64,000 nucleotides of DNA from Apostichopus japonicus (taxonomy: Eukaryota; Echinodermata; Holothuroidea; Aspidochirotida; Stichopodidae): contig NC_092568.1 of NCBI RefSeq assembly GCF_037975245.1, forward strand, positions 9,945,501 through 10,009,500, read 5' to 3'. This document shows, one piece after another, positions 1 through 10,700 of the stretch. The position numbers were made by a program, and so were the translations under genes. The notes beneath the pieces were generated by a model. The model saw nothing but the letters and a program-made list of their open reading frames with translations, searched no databases and had not been told where the DNA came from. Position 1 is the first letter of the stretch, and every line of letters begins with the position of its first letter.

Positions 1-124
1 AGGGTGCATGCTAGTAGCTGTGGCTGTCCAGCAGGCTACATGAGATGAACAATGGAAATAATTATTAAGGGGCAGTAAACAACGTTCATGTACTCTTGAA
101 AAGCAATGTTTTTTTGCCTTCCAG

Positions 125-366
125 ATTACAACCGGTTACAACTTTCAGAATTCCACTAGTGAGTCAGTGTCCGAAAGAGACTTTGCGAATGGCGAGCAGC
201 TCTATATATTCTACGGTGCTAGACCCAACGCTCACTTTCTACTCTACAGCGGGTTTGTGTATCCAGAGAACGAACACGACACGATAGCTATCCAACTAGG
301 AGTCAGCAAGAACGACAGACTCTACGCAATGAAATCACAGATACTAGCCATGTTACGGATGTCAGA
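125..366 (+). CDS. SETD3: SETD3-like exon a (end of SET domain)
   Basis: The acceptor is TTCCAG at 119-124 and the donor is GA|GTAAGTC at 367. The exon starts in phase 0 and ends after two bases of a Glu codon completed by the A at 1946. It encodes ITTGYN through ILAMLRMSE. Reading past the donor meets TAA at 368-370, so the exon cannot extend in frame. Confidence 0.92.
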
Positions 367-3300
367 GTAAGTCATAGCGACGGCTGTAGACTCTATGCAA
401 TGAAATCACAAATACTAGCCATGTTAAGGATGTCAGAGTAAGTCAAAGCCAGGGATGTAGACTATGGAATGAAATCACAAATACTAGCCATGTTACGGAT
501 GTCAGAGTAAGTCAAAGCCAGGGCTGTAGACTCTATGCAATGAAATCACAAATACTAGCCATGTTACGGATGTCAGAGTAAGTCAGAGCCAGGGATGTAG
601 ACTCTATGCAATGAAATCACAAATACTAGCCATGTTATGGATGTCAGAGTAAGTCAGAGCCAGGGATGTAGACTCTATGCAATGAAATCACAAATACTAG
701 CCATGTTACGGATGTCAGAGTAAGTCAGAGCCAGGGATGTAGACTCTATTCAATGAAATCACAAATACTAGCCATGTTATGGATGTCAGAGTAAGTCAAA
801 GCCAGGGCTGTAGACTCTATTCAATGAAATCACAAATACTAGCCATGTTACGGATGCCAGAGTAAGTCAAAGCCAGGGATGTAGACTTTATGAAATCACA
901 AATACTAGCCATGTTACGGATGTCAGAGTAAGTCAGAGCCAGGGATGTAGACTCTATGCAATGAAATCACAAATACTAGCCATGTTATGGATGTCAGAGT
1001 AAGTCAGAGCCAGGGATGTAGACTCTATGCAATGAAATCACAAATACTAGCCATGTTACGGATGTCAGAGTAAGTCAAAGCCAGGGATGTAGACTCCATG
1101 CAATGAATTAAAAAATACTAGCCATGTTACGGATGTCAGAGTAAGTCAAAGCCAGGGATGTAGACTCTATGCGATGAATTAAAAATACTAGCCATGTTAC
1201 GGATGTCAGAGTAAGTCAAAGCCAGGGATGTAGACTCCATGCAATGAATTAAAAAATACTAGCCATGTTACGGATGTCAGAGTAAGTCAAAGCCAGGGAT
1301 GTAGACTCTATGCAATGAAGTCACAAATACTAGGCATGTTACGGATGTCAGAGTAAGTCAAAGCTACTGCTGTAGACTCTATGCAATGAAATTATTCCAG
1401 CAAAGTTGCTCACACTTGTCCTGATGCAGTAGCACTAATACTGATATGCCAGGCATTGTGGGAATCTGCTGTGGATACTAGTTCAAGATTATGTACTTGT
1501 AGCCCTGCATAGAACCTTATACTCATTACAAAAGGGATTTATACTTTTTACTCATCATAATACCAATGCTGCCGTACTCATACTGCAAGTCTGTAAAGTA
1601 CTGTATAACCTGAGCAATGAATCCACGCAGTCAGTTTAGTCAAGAACATTTTTGTGAGATATCATTTCTACAAAGTCAAGAAGTTTTACCTGGATATTGA
1701 TATCCAGATAAGGTGTTTACATTTAAAATGTGCAATTTTTATTTAATTGGAGATTACCATCCCGATGAGTATGCTACCCTTCTTCCATACACTTTTTCCT
1801 AATCAAGTACTGTACCTGTTCTGCAACTTTTAGACTTACTCCACTGTTGATCCACTCTGTAGAAATATGAATTATTCCTTACACATTCAGGACCATGTCT
1901 ATGTAGTTTCATGTTTCTATTTTCTTTTGGTGTTTGCTTTCTCAGACCCTCGCACACGTTTTATATCCAGAAGAGCATCGAACCGATATCAGTCGAGCTG
2001 TGGGCTTTCCTTCGAGTTTTCTCCATGGACGAAGGTTTGCCGGAGATTCCGTTAAGATGTTAAAAGTTTCACCGTAAATCATTTCAATGGATAAGCATCA
2101 GGCATCAGACTTTTCCCTTTGACATAAAAGTGACCATGCTCAAAGTGAAATCATGTGTGACATTATCAAACAAAAACATGTGGCCTGTATGTTCAGCAAG
2201 GAGGGATAATGACATTTAGGAGTAAATCAATCGAAAGTCACATTTAATCTCCACAATAAATGATTTGGATAAAAAAGTTTAGTGAGTTCGGTGAGAGGAA
2301 GCGAGTAACTAAAAAGCAGATCGTCCTTGCCTGCTGTTGTATACCATTACAGATGCGATGCATGCCTGCGTCCTTGTCACGTCATTAAAATTGGAAACAG
2401 TCCAAACTTGTCGTACCTTTAACAGTTGGTTACTTCGCAATGGTCGTTGCAGCAGAACTTAGCCAGTGCAACAGCACAGTTGTTTGAACCAGAATCTAGT
2501 TCTGAATCAAGAGTATGGCTCTTCATTATGGTTCTTGAAAGATTATCTTTCATTTTAGCTAAAGTCCTTTAAAATTGGAACAAACCAAATCCAGTGTCCA
2601 CCCCGCCCCCCCCCCCCTCCTCTCCCACTACATTATCCTTCTACCACAGTCCTAAATCCCTTTCCTACTGAATAAGACTCTAAAGTGATGTAACATCTCC
2701 TAGTTTAAATGTTCATTCCATCAAAGCTCCACGTTTTGGTTACAGCTTTTATTTCTCTCCTTGCTCAGAGCAACTCAAGGCACTATTGTTAGGACCCAGA
2801 TCGCAAGAACTGATGGCGAACCTGATAAGACCGAACCGTCTGGTCAGCAAGGAGAACGAGAGGAAGGTCTGGTCTTTCCTCGATGTACGTCTCAGGCTTC
2901 TCCATCAGCAGTACCAATCGACAGAAGAGGTAGGCCATGGAACTACTCTAAGAATAACCTTCTTGCCAGAAATTTGATCAGACCTGCCAAGTATCATCAG
3001 TCAAAAGGAAGATTGCAAATTGGTTGAAATGAGACAAATCTGCTAGATTTCTTAAACTTAAATGAATATTCAGTAGTGAATAATTCATTATGCTGTTTGA
3101 TAATAAACATTATTGTTGCCTGGACACTTTCCATAGTAGATTAATTACATTCAAAAAATTCAAATCCAGTTTTCTCCTCAAGCTGTATTGTTTATTGTAA
3201 TTTGTGGAGGTCAAATGTCATTTTGAGTTCATCAGAGGTGAAAGTCTGGAGACCATTTAAATAGGATAACTCAAGAAGGAACTTCTCACTTACAGTCAAC

Positions 3301-4129
3301 AATATTCAAACCTAGAAAATATTATGTGCAGTGTTCCCACTAATATTCTCATTTTAAAATGAGGCTAGGAATCACTAAGCCTGTTGGCTTTCTCCCTAAA
3401 ATAGCTTATACCTTGTTAAACATTTGACCCTATTGCTATGTGGAGTCAATATACAGTGGCTGTAATCTTTGATGCCTAGAGCTAATTACAGTTTCTTTCT
3501 TGTTTTAAAAGTGAATTGCCTTGTCAGCCAATTATTTTCACTATTAATTCCTTTCTCTTTCTTTCTAATTCAAGAGTATTCAAGAGGGACCTGAGAGTGA
3601 CAAGCTAAGCTACAACTCAAAACTGTGCATGAAGCTTAGACAGTGCGAGAGGGAAGTTCTCCAGAAGGCGATTGACCATATCACCCTCCAGAAGCTCCGG
3701 GTGGATGATTTAGCCGAGGACGCCCTCTACTACACCCCAGAGGAGACGGACAATTCGGCCCCGGAGCCTCCTCTCGCCAGCGAGGAAAACAGCGACGTCA
3801 CATCGACCAACGAAAGTCGCAACAGCGGAGAGTACGACCTGGACGTGAACTCGGAACCGGAAGAGCAGGATCTAGGAAACGGGGAAAACACGTGCGGCAG
3901 TAGCGTCAAGAGCGACACGGAGAGTACCTTAACGAACGCCAGTGAACTCTCTCAAGTAACGAACGATGACACCGGTCAATCGCTAGACCAGAACCACAAC
4001 CCAGACAACAAGAGGAAAGACCTGCCAACGAAAGTTGAACCATTGTCAGCAGAAGACGACATTGTAGAATCCAAAGTAGACGAGACCAAGTGCAATGGGG
4101 TTAACTCAGCCAAATCAATTGAAGAGTAG
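125..4129 (+). CDS. SETD3: SETD3-like actin-histidine N-methyltransferase, 3' four exons (5' part outside window)
   Basis: Exons 125-366, 1946-2034, 2769-2929 and 3575-4129 join in frame to give the last 348 residues of a SETD3-like protein; phases match at all three junctions. The family methylates a histidine of actin (known from the family). Visible are the end of the SET domain (ITTGYN, then GEQLYIFYGARPNAHF and LLYSGF), the LGVSKNDRLYAMK segment, and the helical C-terminal domain of the Rubisco-methyltransferase substrate-binding type (ELWAFLRVFSMDE; ENERKVWSFLDVRLRLL; CEREVLQKAI). After that comes a roughly 140-residue acidic Ser/Glu/Asn-rich tail ending IEE-stop, as in other SETD3 proteins, which also end in a disordered acidic tail. 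The start and most of the SET domain lie left of the window. The first intron carries a tandem array made from the exon edge. Identification is firm; the substrate is inferred by family. Confidence 0.93.
318..1391 (+). repeat. 71-bp minisatellite built from the SETD3 exon end and its 5' splice site
   Basis: The last 49 bases of the exon plus the start of the intron (from GACTCTACGCAATG at 318) recur from 389 to about 1391 in tandem units of about 71 bp. I count 15 occurrences of the donor motif CAGAGTAAGTC including the real one, one of them as GCCAGAG near 855. One unit near 880 is shortened. Three copies near 1080-1260 share the variant GAATTAAAAA. The units differ by only a few bases, so the amplification looks recent. 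Confidence 0.93.
1392..1945 (+). other. Rest of SETD3 intron, no feature seen
   Basis: AT-rich intron sequence between the minisatellite and the acceptor TTTCTCAG at 1938-1945. I see no repeats or conserved open frame. Confidence 0.7.
1946..2034 (+). CDS. SETD3: SETD3-like exon b
   Basis: This short exon (phase 2 in, phase 1 out) encodes PSHTFYIQKSIEPISVELWA followed by FLRVFSMDE. It lines up with the human SETD3 stretch around LLAFLRVFCM. The donor is GAAG|GTTTGC. No long open frame marks it, because the longest open frame here is in a different register. Confidence 0.9.
2035..2768 (+). other. SETD3 intron
   Basis: Intron with a C-rich tract at about 2598-2620 and a pyrimidine-rich acceptor TTGCTCAG ending at 2768. 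Nothing else recognised. Confidence 0.75.
2769..2929 (+). CDS. SETD3: SETD3-like exon c (C-terminal helical domain)
   Basis: Phase 1 in, phase 0 out; donor GAAGAG|GTAGGC. It encodes EQLKALLLGPRSQELMANLI and on to KVWSFLDVRLRLLHQQYQST, matching the substrate-binding helical domain of SETD3. Confidence 0.92.
2930..3574 (+). other. SETD3 intron
   Basis: Intron ending in a pyrimidine tract and CAAG at 3571-3574. Nothing else seen. A second AG nine bases further (TTCAAG at 3578-3583) could serve as an alternative in-frame acceptor. Confidence 0.7.
3575..4129 (+). CDS. SETD3: SETD3-like terminal exon with acidic tail
   Basis: The first codons, SIQEGPESDKLSYNSKLCMK, continue the helical domain. 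From about 3700 the composition becomes Glu, Ser, Asn and Asp rich, ending at TAG 4127-4129. This exon is more GC-rich than its surroundings, as expected of coding sequence. Confidence 0.93.
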   Translation, partial: SIQEGPESDKLSYNSKLCMKLRQCEREVLQKAIDHITLQKLRVDDLAEDALYYTPEETDNSAPEPPLASEENSDVTSTNESRNSGEYDLDVNSEPEEQDLGNGENTCGSSVKSDTESTLTNASELSQVTNDDTGQSLDQNHNPDNKRKDLPTKVEPLSAEDDIVESKVDETKCNGVNSAKSIEE

Positions 4130-4386
4130 TCCACAGTTTTTTTTTAGTTTTTTTTATGCTGATCTTCTTTTGTACCAAGTTCTTTTCAATTAATTCTTTG
4201 TATGACTTCATTCCACTTTGAGGTGTATATTACCTTGCCCGATATATTACGTTCCCATTCCGATATGGAATTCAAACATTTTTATCCCACGTATCAGGAC
4301 TTTTAAAAGAGTTGTTCAAAAGAGAACTGAGGCATTCCTTTCGGTACATTTTGTGTAGAAGTTTATTTACATTTCCATGTAGCATA

Positions 4387-4392
4387 AATAAA
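4387..4392 (+). promoter_or_regulatory. Polyadenylation signal AATAAA of the SETD3-like gene
   Basis: AATAAA lies 258 bases past the stop codon and is followed by a T-rich stretch. It is the first AATAAA downstream and the likely 3' end signal. Confidence 0.6.
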
Positions 4393-4992
4393 AAAGCACT
4401 AAGGTTTTTACACAATTCTTTCCTTTTTTAGTTTGGGTGATTATAGTTATAACGTAATGTCCACAACTAAGCACATTTTAGTTACGGAGTATCATAAATC
4501 TGCTGAAATGAATAGGATCAAGTTTTTTGTATCAGACTGGAACCATTTAAAATCTTCATTGAGGTATATTGATTTGTTCCTACAAATATCTTTTATAATG
4601 CGAGTCCACATAGCATATTTTGTTTAATTTATTTATGTGATTTATGCAGTATATATTGCAGAATTGTTCAATTAGCCAGAACATTTTGTCTGTGAAGGAC
4701 AAAATACTCTAAAGGTTGGCACTTGGCAGTAGAATACTTGTGTCTTAAAACCTTAGTTCATACAACTAGTATTTGAATTTTATATTTCAATTTGAGAATG
4801 GGTTTTTTGTTTTTGACCAGCAGTATGGAATATTTTCTTTATCCGTGTTTGAAACAGGAATGTCCTTTCAAGTGTCGCATTATCGGTGACTTGAAAATCC
4901 CTTCATGCAAGAATCGGTCGGAGAAACACATATTTATCTGTATTACCATTGCACTTGATGTAATGCATCTATGTACATTCAAGAAATGACAT

Positions 4993-5027
4993 CTGTCTGT
5001 CTGTCTACCTGTCTGTCTGTCTGTCTA
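4993..5027 (+). repeat. (TGTC)n microsatellite
   Basis: Runs of CTGT with one interruption (TACC). Confidence 0.9.
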
Positions 5028-5265
5028 CTTAGACATGCTACATTTTGTTTAAAATAACAACTTAGTTTTTAACGAGTTTTTAATATCATTTCCAAGTAGT
5101 TGACATTCCATCGGAATATTCCAGTGTTTTAATTGCGGTAATGCAACATATGATAACATTTTGTGATTTTCATATTAATTAGTTAAGGAGTGACTGCACC
5201 AACTCATACTTTCCTTCCATTTTTCCCTTTTGTTTTCACTATGACATAACCATCGTTAACCAATT

Positions 5266-5470
5266 AATCATCACTTGCATACCATGCAACATATGAGAAA
5301 GACTTTGCTCGTTTATGTTAAGGAATAAGTAAGCTGTTGTATTTTATGTCCATATGTCTAGTTTTAGTTAATCATCCCTTGCATACAATGCAACATATGA
5401 GAAGACTGCTCGTTTGTGTAAAGGAATAAGTAAGCTATTGTATTTTATGTCCATATGTCTAGTTTTAGTT
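5266..5470 (+). repeat. Tandem duplication, period about 104 bp
   Basis: The stretch starting AATCATCACTTGCATAC at 5266 is repeated from 5370 with few substitutions and short deletions, both copies ending TCTAGTTTTAGTT. Confidence 0.9.
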
Positions 5471-5639
5471 ACCTCAGTACAAATCATCAATACTGGCTTC
5501 AGTTACGGTACAATCTTGTATTTGAATTTCTATGTACTCGTTCCAAGCACTTGTGTAACATTTGAACATCTTGAATGTATTTTAGATTATATTTGAGAAT
5601 ATTTTAAGATGATATTCAACTTGAAAAGAACAAAGACAT

Positions 5640-5760
5640 TTTAGCCCTAGAGGGGGGATTCAAACCAATGACCTATGGGTCACAAACCCCTGTGATCTAC
5701 CAACTGCCCTTAGTCGGTGATAAATCCCTATGTAGCCATTTGTTTGCCAGGTTATCAGTT
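5640..5760 (-). mobile_element. tRNA-derived SINE piece, reverse orientation
   Basis: On the minus strand there is a tRNA-like head: CAGTTGGTAGATCACAGGGG (end of the D-arm into the anticodon stem), then a T-arm/B-box GGTTTGAATCC. The fold is degenerate, so this is a SINE or tRNA pseudogene rather than a working tRNA. Confidence 0.6.
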
Positions 5761-5959
5761 AGAACAGTAGCTTACATACTAAGGTAACAAGGTGTCACAC
5801 TTCCAACTTCATTTCATACATGGCAATGTATCATGGCAATGTATTCCCAGGCAATGGCAGAAAATGAATTCAAGAGAAATTCAGCGTTTTATTACTTATA
5901 TGAATGAGTAAATTAATAAGGGAAACTGGCTGGGAACTTATATAAAGAATGGGAAAAAA

Positions 5960-6085
5960 TCAAAATACTTCGGCCAGAACAAGGTTCAAACCTGTGACCA
6001 CAGGTTAACAAGCCCTGTGTTCCACCAACCTCCCTCTACTTGGTGGTGATTTCTGTTTAGCCATTTCTTGCTGGGGTTTCCAGTC
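5960..6085 (-). mobile_element. Second tRNA-derived SINE piece, reverse orientation
   Basis: The minus strand has GGTTGGTGGAACACAGGGCT, an anticodon-like loop CTTGTTA, and a B-box GGTTTGAACC. It shares the flanking phrase TTAGCCATTT with the piece at 5640-5760, so the two are diverged copies of one family. Confidence 0.6.
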
Positions 6086-7456
6086 AGAAATAAGGTTTTT
6101 CTCAAAGTTATGTTTCACTTTTCAGAATTCTCAGCCATGCACCTAGTTCCAACTGTGTTTAGGAAAAAGTGTGTCTTGCCAAAGTTGTTATTGAAACGTA
6201 TAAACTTTATAATACCGTGATATCTTTTAATGTGTCAAACTCAGTAACCTGATAAAGCTCCCTTCCATAAAAAATTGGAAACTTTGAGAAAATTTGATAA
6301 ATGAATTTATAGTACTTTCTTTGTTAAATGATGTCATTTAAATAACCATCAAGTGATAAGACATGACCCACAACTCAGTTATTGATTACATTATGCCTGA
6401 TTTTATCATTCCTTCTTTGGTGAAAATCATTCCTTTCCATATGTTCTCATTTGTGTCTGCAAGTATGTTGTATGTCTTGTCATGTATGTTCCATAGTTGG
6501 CCATGGTAGACATCTGGGTTGCTGTTAGAGAAAAAGTTGGGGGGGGGGGAGGAGGGGGTAACAGCAACTGAAGAAGAGATTACAAGCAAAGGCTCTCTCT
6601 CACGTTGGCGTCATGTGATCCTGATACATATTCCCTCATAAGAATCATTGCTGTGTAATGCATTCCAACAGTCTACTATTATCTACAAGAGATGACAAAT
6701 AAACTGAGATCCTACATTTGGTTTCTTTAAAACTTATTCTCTTTATGTTGTAGTGACATGTTCAGCATAAGTATTATCACACGCAATTTCATATACTTCC
6801 AAAGACATATTAACTTCCACAACTGATGTATCTTATGTACAATATTTAGTGAATGAACAATCGTTAGCAATGGCACCCACACCACCCCACCTACGCCCTC
6901 CCCCTCCCCTCGCAAAGGTTGTGCCAAATCCAGATTTTCATGCATTCATGTAGTGTAAGACCTGTCACCTGTAGATACTAAGAAAAGTCACCCAGGAAAA
7001 TACCTCGGCACGAAAAACGTACCGACTGATCCTCTCTCAACCCCAGTCCCCTTGCATCAAGACTGTGCTATCGCCGTCAGGAGCGTATCACGATACCCCT
7101 AGCAGGGGAGAATATATGCTACACATTATCTTAGCCATTTATGGAAGGGATCTCGATGTTTCGCATGGAGGCGCGAGTAGTCTGAATGCGACACGGGGAA
7201 AGGGATATGATACTTCTGTATGCACCCTCAAATGCTTTGTTTTCATATTTCGTTGACACAATTTTGTTGAGTACAACATACAATAACAGGAAGAGATAGT
7301 TGACGACACCCCTAGATTACATCACATGATTGCAAAACGCTCTCTTTCCATAATTCTACCAGTTTTATCCCTTTTGCACCCATGGAGTTCGCTGACAGTA
7401 CAACTGCTTGAGATAATATGATTGACGTTGATAATACGTAAGAAGGGAAAGTGAAA

Positions 7457-7713
7457 ATGGCTACATTCGACTTTAATTTCCGTCACTACATAAGTCTTTC
7501 TTCTTTCGGTTTGTTTATTATACTATCATGTGCTAAAATCACCAGTTGCGCAAAGCCAAATGTGATAATATTCTTCGCAGACGATATGGGGTTTGGAGAC
7601 CTTCCAGTTTACGGACATCCAACTTCTTACTCTCCAAGTTTAAATAAACTAGCGAACAACGGACTTGTCTTCACCCAGTTCTACGTTTCAAGTCCGATAT
7701 GCACACCTTCGAG
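7457..7713 (+). CDS. ARSA: Sulfatase exon 1 (signal peptide and formylglycine motif)
   Basis: It ends TCGAG|GTAAAG, splitting the Arg codon of CTPSR. It carries the signal peptide, FFADDMGFGDLP and the catalytic Cys. An upstream in-frame GTG at 7451 is not a plausible animal start. Confidence 0.93.
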
Positions 7714-10700
7714 GTAAAGTATGCATAGTTTATAGGCTAGGTTCCTGGGCCAATTTCATTCTCTTATTTTATTTTATTTTATGATCCTTCCTTTGAATTG
7801 TCACATTGTTACCACAATTGTAGGTTCTTACACTTACAGGCTATACTTAAGCTTGCCAAATCAATCCTGCACTAGTTTATTTACTTTCAATTATCCACCT
7901 AAGTTAAGGTGACCAGACGTCCCCGATTGTCAGGGACAGTCCCCGTTTACAGTGTGCTGTCCCCGATGAACAAGTGTCCCCGAAAATGTCCCTGATTCGT
8001 CAAAATGTTCAGGAATTTCGAAAATATCCCACATTATTAGTAAAATAATTGTAAAAACAACACTTAGTCAAGTGTGCAGTCGCAGAACGGAACTAACCAG
8101 TATTTCAGGTGGGCCAGTGTAAAGTGGAATATGCTAGATCAATCTAGCCTAGCACTCTTTCATAAAGTATGTAAATTTCATCTAAGAAAAAGCTACATTT
8201 TTGAAAATAAAATTGATTTAAAAAGTGCTTCTAATTATCACCATTTTACATCTAAGCACCTTAGGTACTTGAAAATTTTCCAAAGGGGAGGGGGACACCC
8301 CTTCTCCATGGATCCCCTCCCCTATATCAGTCACGCAAAATAAATGTCCCTGATTCCAGTCAGGCAAATATGGTCACCTTAACCTAAGTCCGAATTGCAC
8401 ACATGTACTGTTTATGTAGGCCTGGCCCTTTTTAAAATCGCATTTAAAGTTGGGTTTTTTTTGGGCAAAAGGTGAAGGAGACCCCTCTCTCCTTATCCCC
8501 TTCCCCATGCTGTGTCCCACTAATATCTATACTCAAGGAATATAAAGTACTTAACCATAAGTGATATGTAATAAATAGCATCCTGTGACCAGTCTAGAAA
8601 TGTTGTTGTGTGAGAAATAGTCCTGGCAATGACATTTTTTTAAGTAGCGTCAGGGTATAAAAATTACAGAATACATGAAAAGTCACTTGGGGTAAACATA
8701 GAATCATACTGTACAGTACTTCAAATTTTGTGTCAAAGCAATTTTTCGATATAAAGAAGTTCTGTTTGGAACAGTTGCATCTGTAGTTGTTTGTCCAGTA
8801 CTTATCACTTGTATAATTCTCTGAAAAACATTGACACATGAGATCACTAAAGTTATTGAAATGATGTTCTATAGTTACATTGTACTGTCAATCTAATGAA
8901 ATCTCTCAGTTCTTCCATGAGTTGGAAAATAGCAAGTCCCTAAATAAAAAATAAAAAATTTATAAAATTATTTGAATTAAGACAAGTCTCTTAATATTTA
9001 CTTCAAATCACCAAATATTCCTAATATGTCATTTTCATTGTCCTTCACAGAGCTGGTCTTTTAACTGGTCGATATGCTACAAGATCTGGTACATATCCAG
9101 ACACATTCAAGCCAGATGACATTGGTGGCCTACCATTGAATGAGACCACAATCGCTGAGGCATTAAAACCTGTTGGCTATAGGACTGGTATGATTGGAAA
9201 ATGGCATTTAGGATACGGGAAAGATGGACAGTACCAACCAAGTCATCAGGGCTTTGACTGGTATTACGGCATACCATATACTCATGCGGAATGCTCTTGT
9301 GGGCCTTGCTATTACCCAGATGCTCCCTGCGACCTGGGTAACTGCCAGCCGCAATACGTGCATTGCCCACTGTTTGCAAATACGACCATTGTCGAACAGC
9401 CCGTTGACCTCTTAACCCTAGATGCCAAATATGCAGCGCTCGCCACCGATTTCATCAGGTTCAACGCTCAAGAGCAGACTCCATTTTTCCTGTACTATGC
9501 GTTCCATCATCTTCACATACCCATCTACTCGGGTAAAAACTTTACAAAGAGCACAATAAGAGGGCACTATGGGGATGCTTTAGCTGAACTAGACTGGGCT
9601 GTTGGAGAGGTCATGGATACCCTAGAAGCTCTGAATATCGACAATAACACTCTAATCTTCTTCTCATCTGATAATGGGTAAGAACTTTGTCAACTTTCTT
9701 TATTTTATTCTCTTTTTTCCCCCCCTTAACACTTAATATCTCACCTATAATTTTGTGTTCTTATAATTCAAACTGCATTTTAATTTTTATTTTGTTAGGA
9801 ATATTAGATTTTTAGGAATATTAGAACTGTGAACAGTGATATTTTAATTAGAAATATTTTGTGGAATTTTGTTGGGATGAAAGATTTACGTGGAATATAC
9901 AACCCTGTCAGATACTTCAACTATGTATGACAAAATACTTTCAAGAGTTGTTAATCCATTGACCCAATCAGGAGGGGTGGGGGGTGGGGGAAATGGATGG
10001 AGTCACTGAATTTAATAAAAACTCAAGTCATAAAATTTACGTATATACTTGTAGTGAATCGATTTGGATAGATCTGCAAATAAATTGAATAGATCAGAAA
10101 TTCTATAACTGTTGTGTGTGGCATCTTTGGAGGATTTTATTTATATTTACTACATTTCTCACAGACCTGCCCTTGCCCTGAAACAACTCGGTGGCAGTGC
10201 TGGACTCCTAAAATGTGGCAAGAGTACCACCTATGAAGGAGGTCCTAGGGTGCCTGGTATAGCTTATTGGCCGGGCAGGATTACACCAGGGTATACCACT
10301 GAATTGGCTAGCACCTTGGATCTGCTGCCAACTATTTGCAGTATTGCCGAAGCGCCTTTACCGCTTGCAACCTTGGACGGTGTTGACATATCACGAGTCT
10401 TGTTCCGTGGGCAGACGGTGAGTGTAATATACCCGTAGAAATTGAACTAGGAAGAATGCTGACACAGTGTATCGCTGTGTGTTTAACCAGTGAAGCATTG
10501 AAGAAAGTGAGGGCGCTTTGCGTTGTACGGCAAAAAGCCAGATCATTTGTACGTCTTCATACATACATTGTGCATTCGATTTTGAAACTGAATTCGATTT
10601 TACCCGCTTTCTTGAAAGAGCCGGTGTACTTTGCACAACAGTGACATGTTATGGCCACCAGAGTGGTAAGTACTATATATTTTAGTGCTCCACTCAGTTA

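Larger units (their letters stand above)
4393..7456. other. Intergenic region between SETD3-like and sulfatase genes
   Basis: AT-rich intergenic DNA containing a TGTC microsatellite, a 104-bp tandem duplication and two tRNA-like SINE pieces (listed separately), plus a G-run at about 6540. The sulfatase promoter should lie at its right end, but I see no clear TATA or initiator element. Confidence 0.6.

Noticed and set aside
318-1391. CRISPR-like regular array
   Set aside because: The 71-bp units are contiguous with no unique spacers and derive from a coding exon in an animal gene.
1867-2055. 62-residue open frame across SETD3 exon b
   Set aside because: It is in the wrong frame. The true exon (1946-2034) is read one base off and matches SETD3 with consistent splice phases.
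7451-7456. GTG start two codons upstream of the sulfatase ATG
   Set aside because: Animal genes rarely use GTG, and the ATG at 7457 directly precedes a normal signal peptide.
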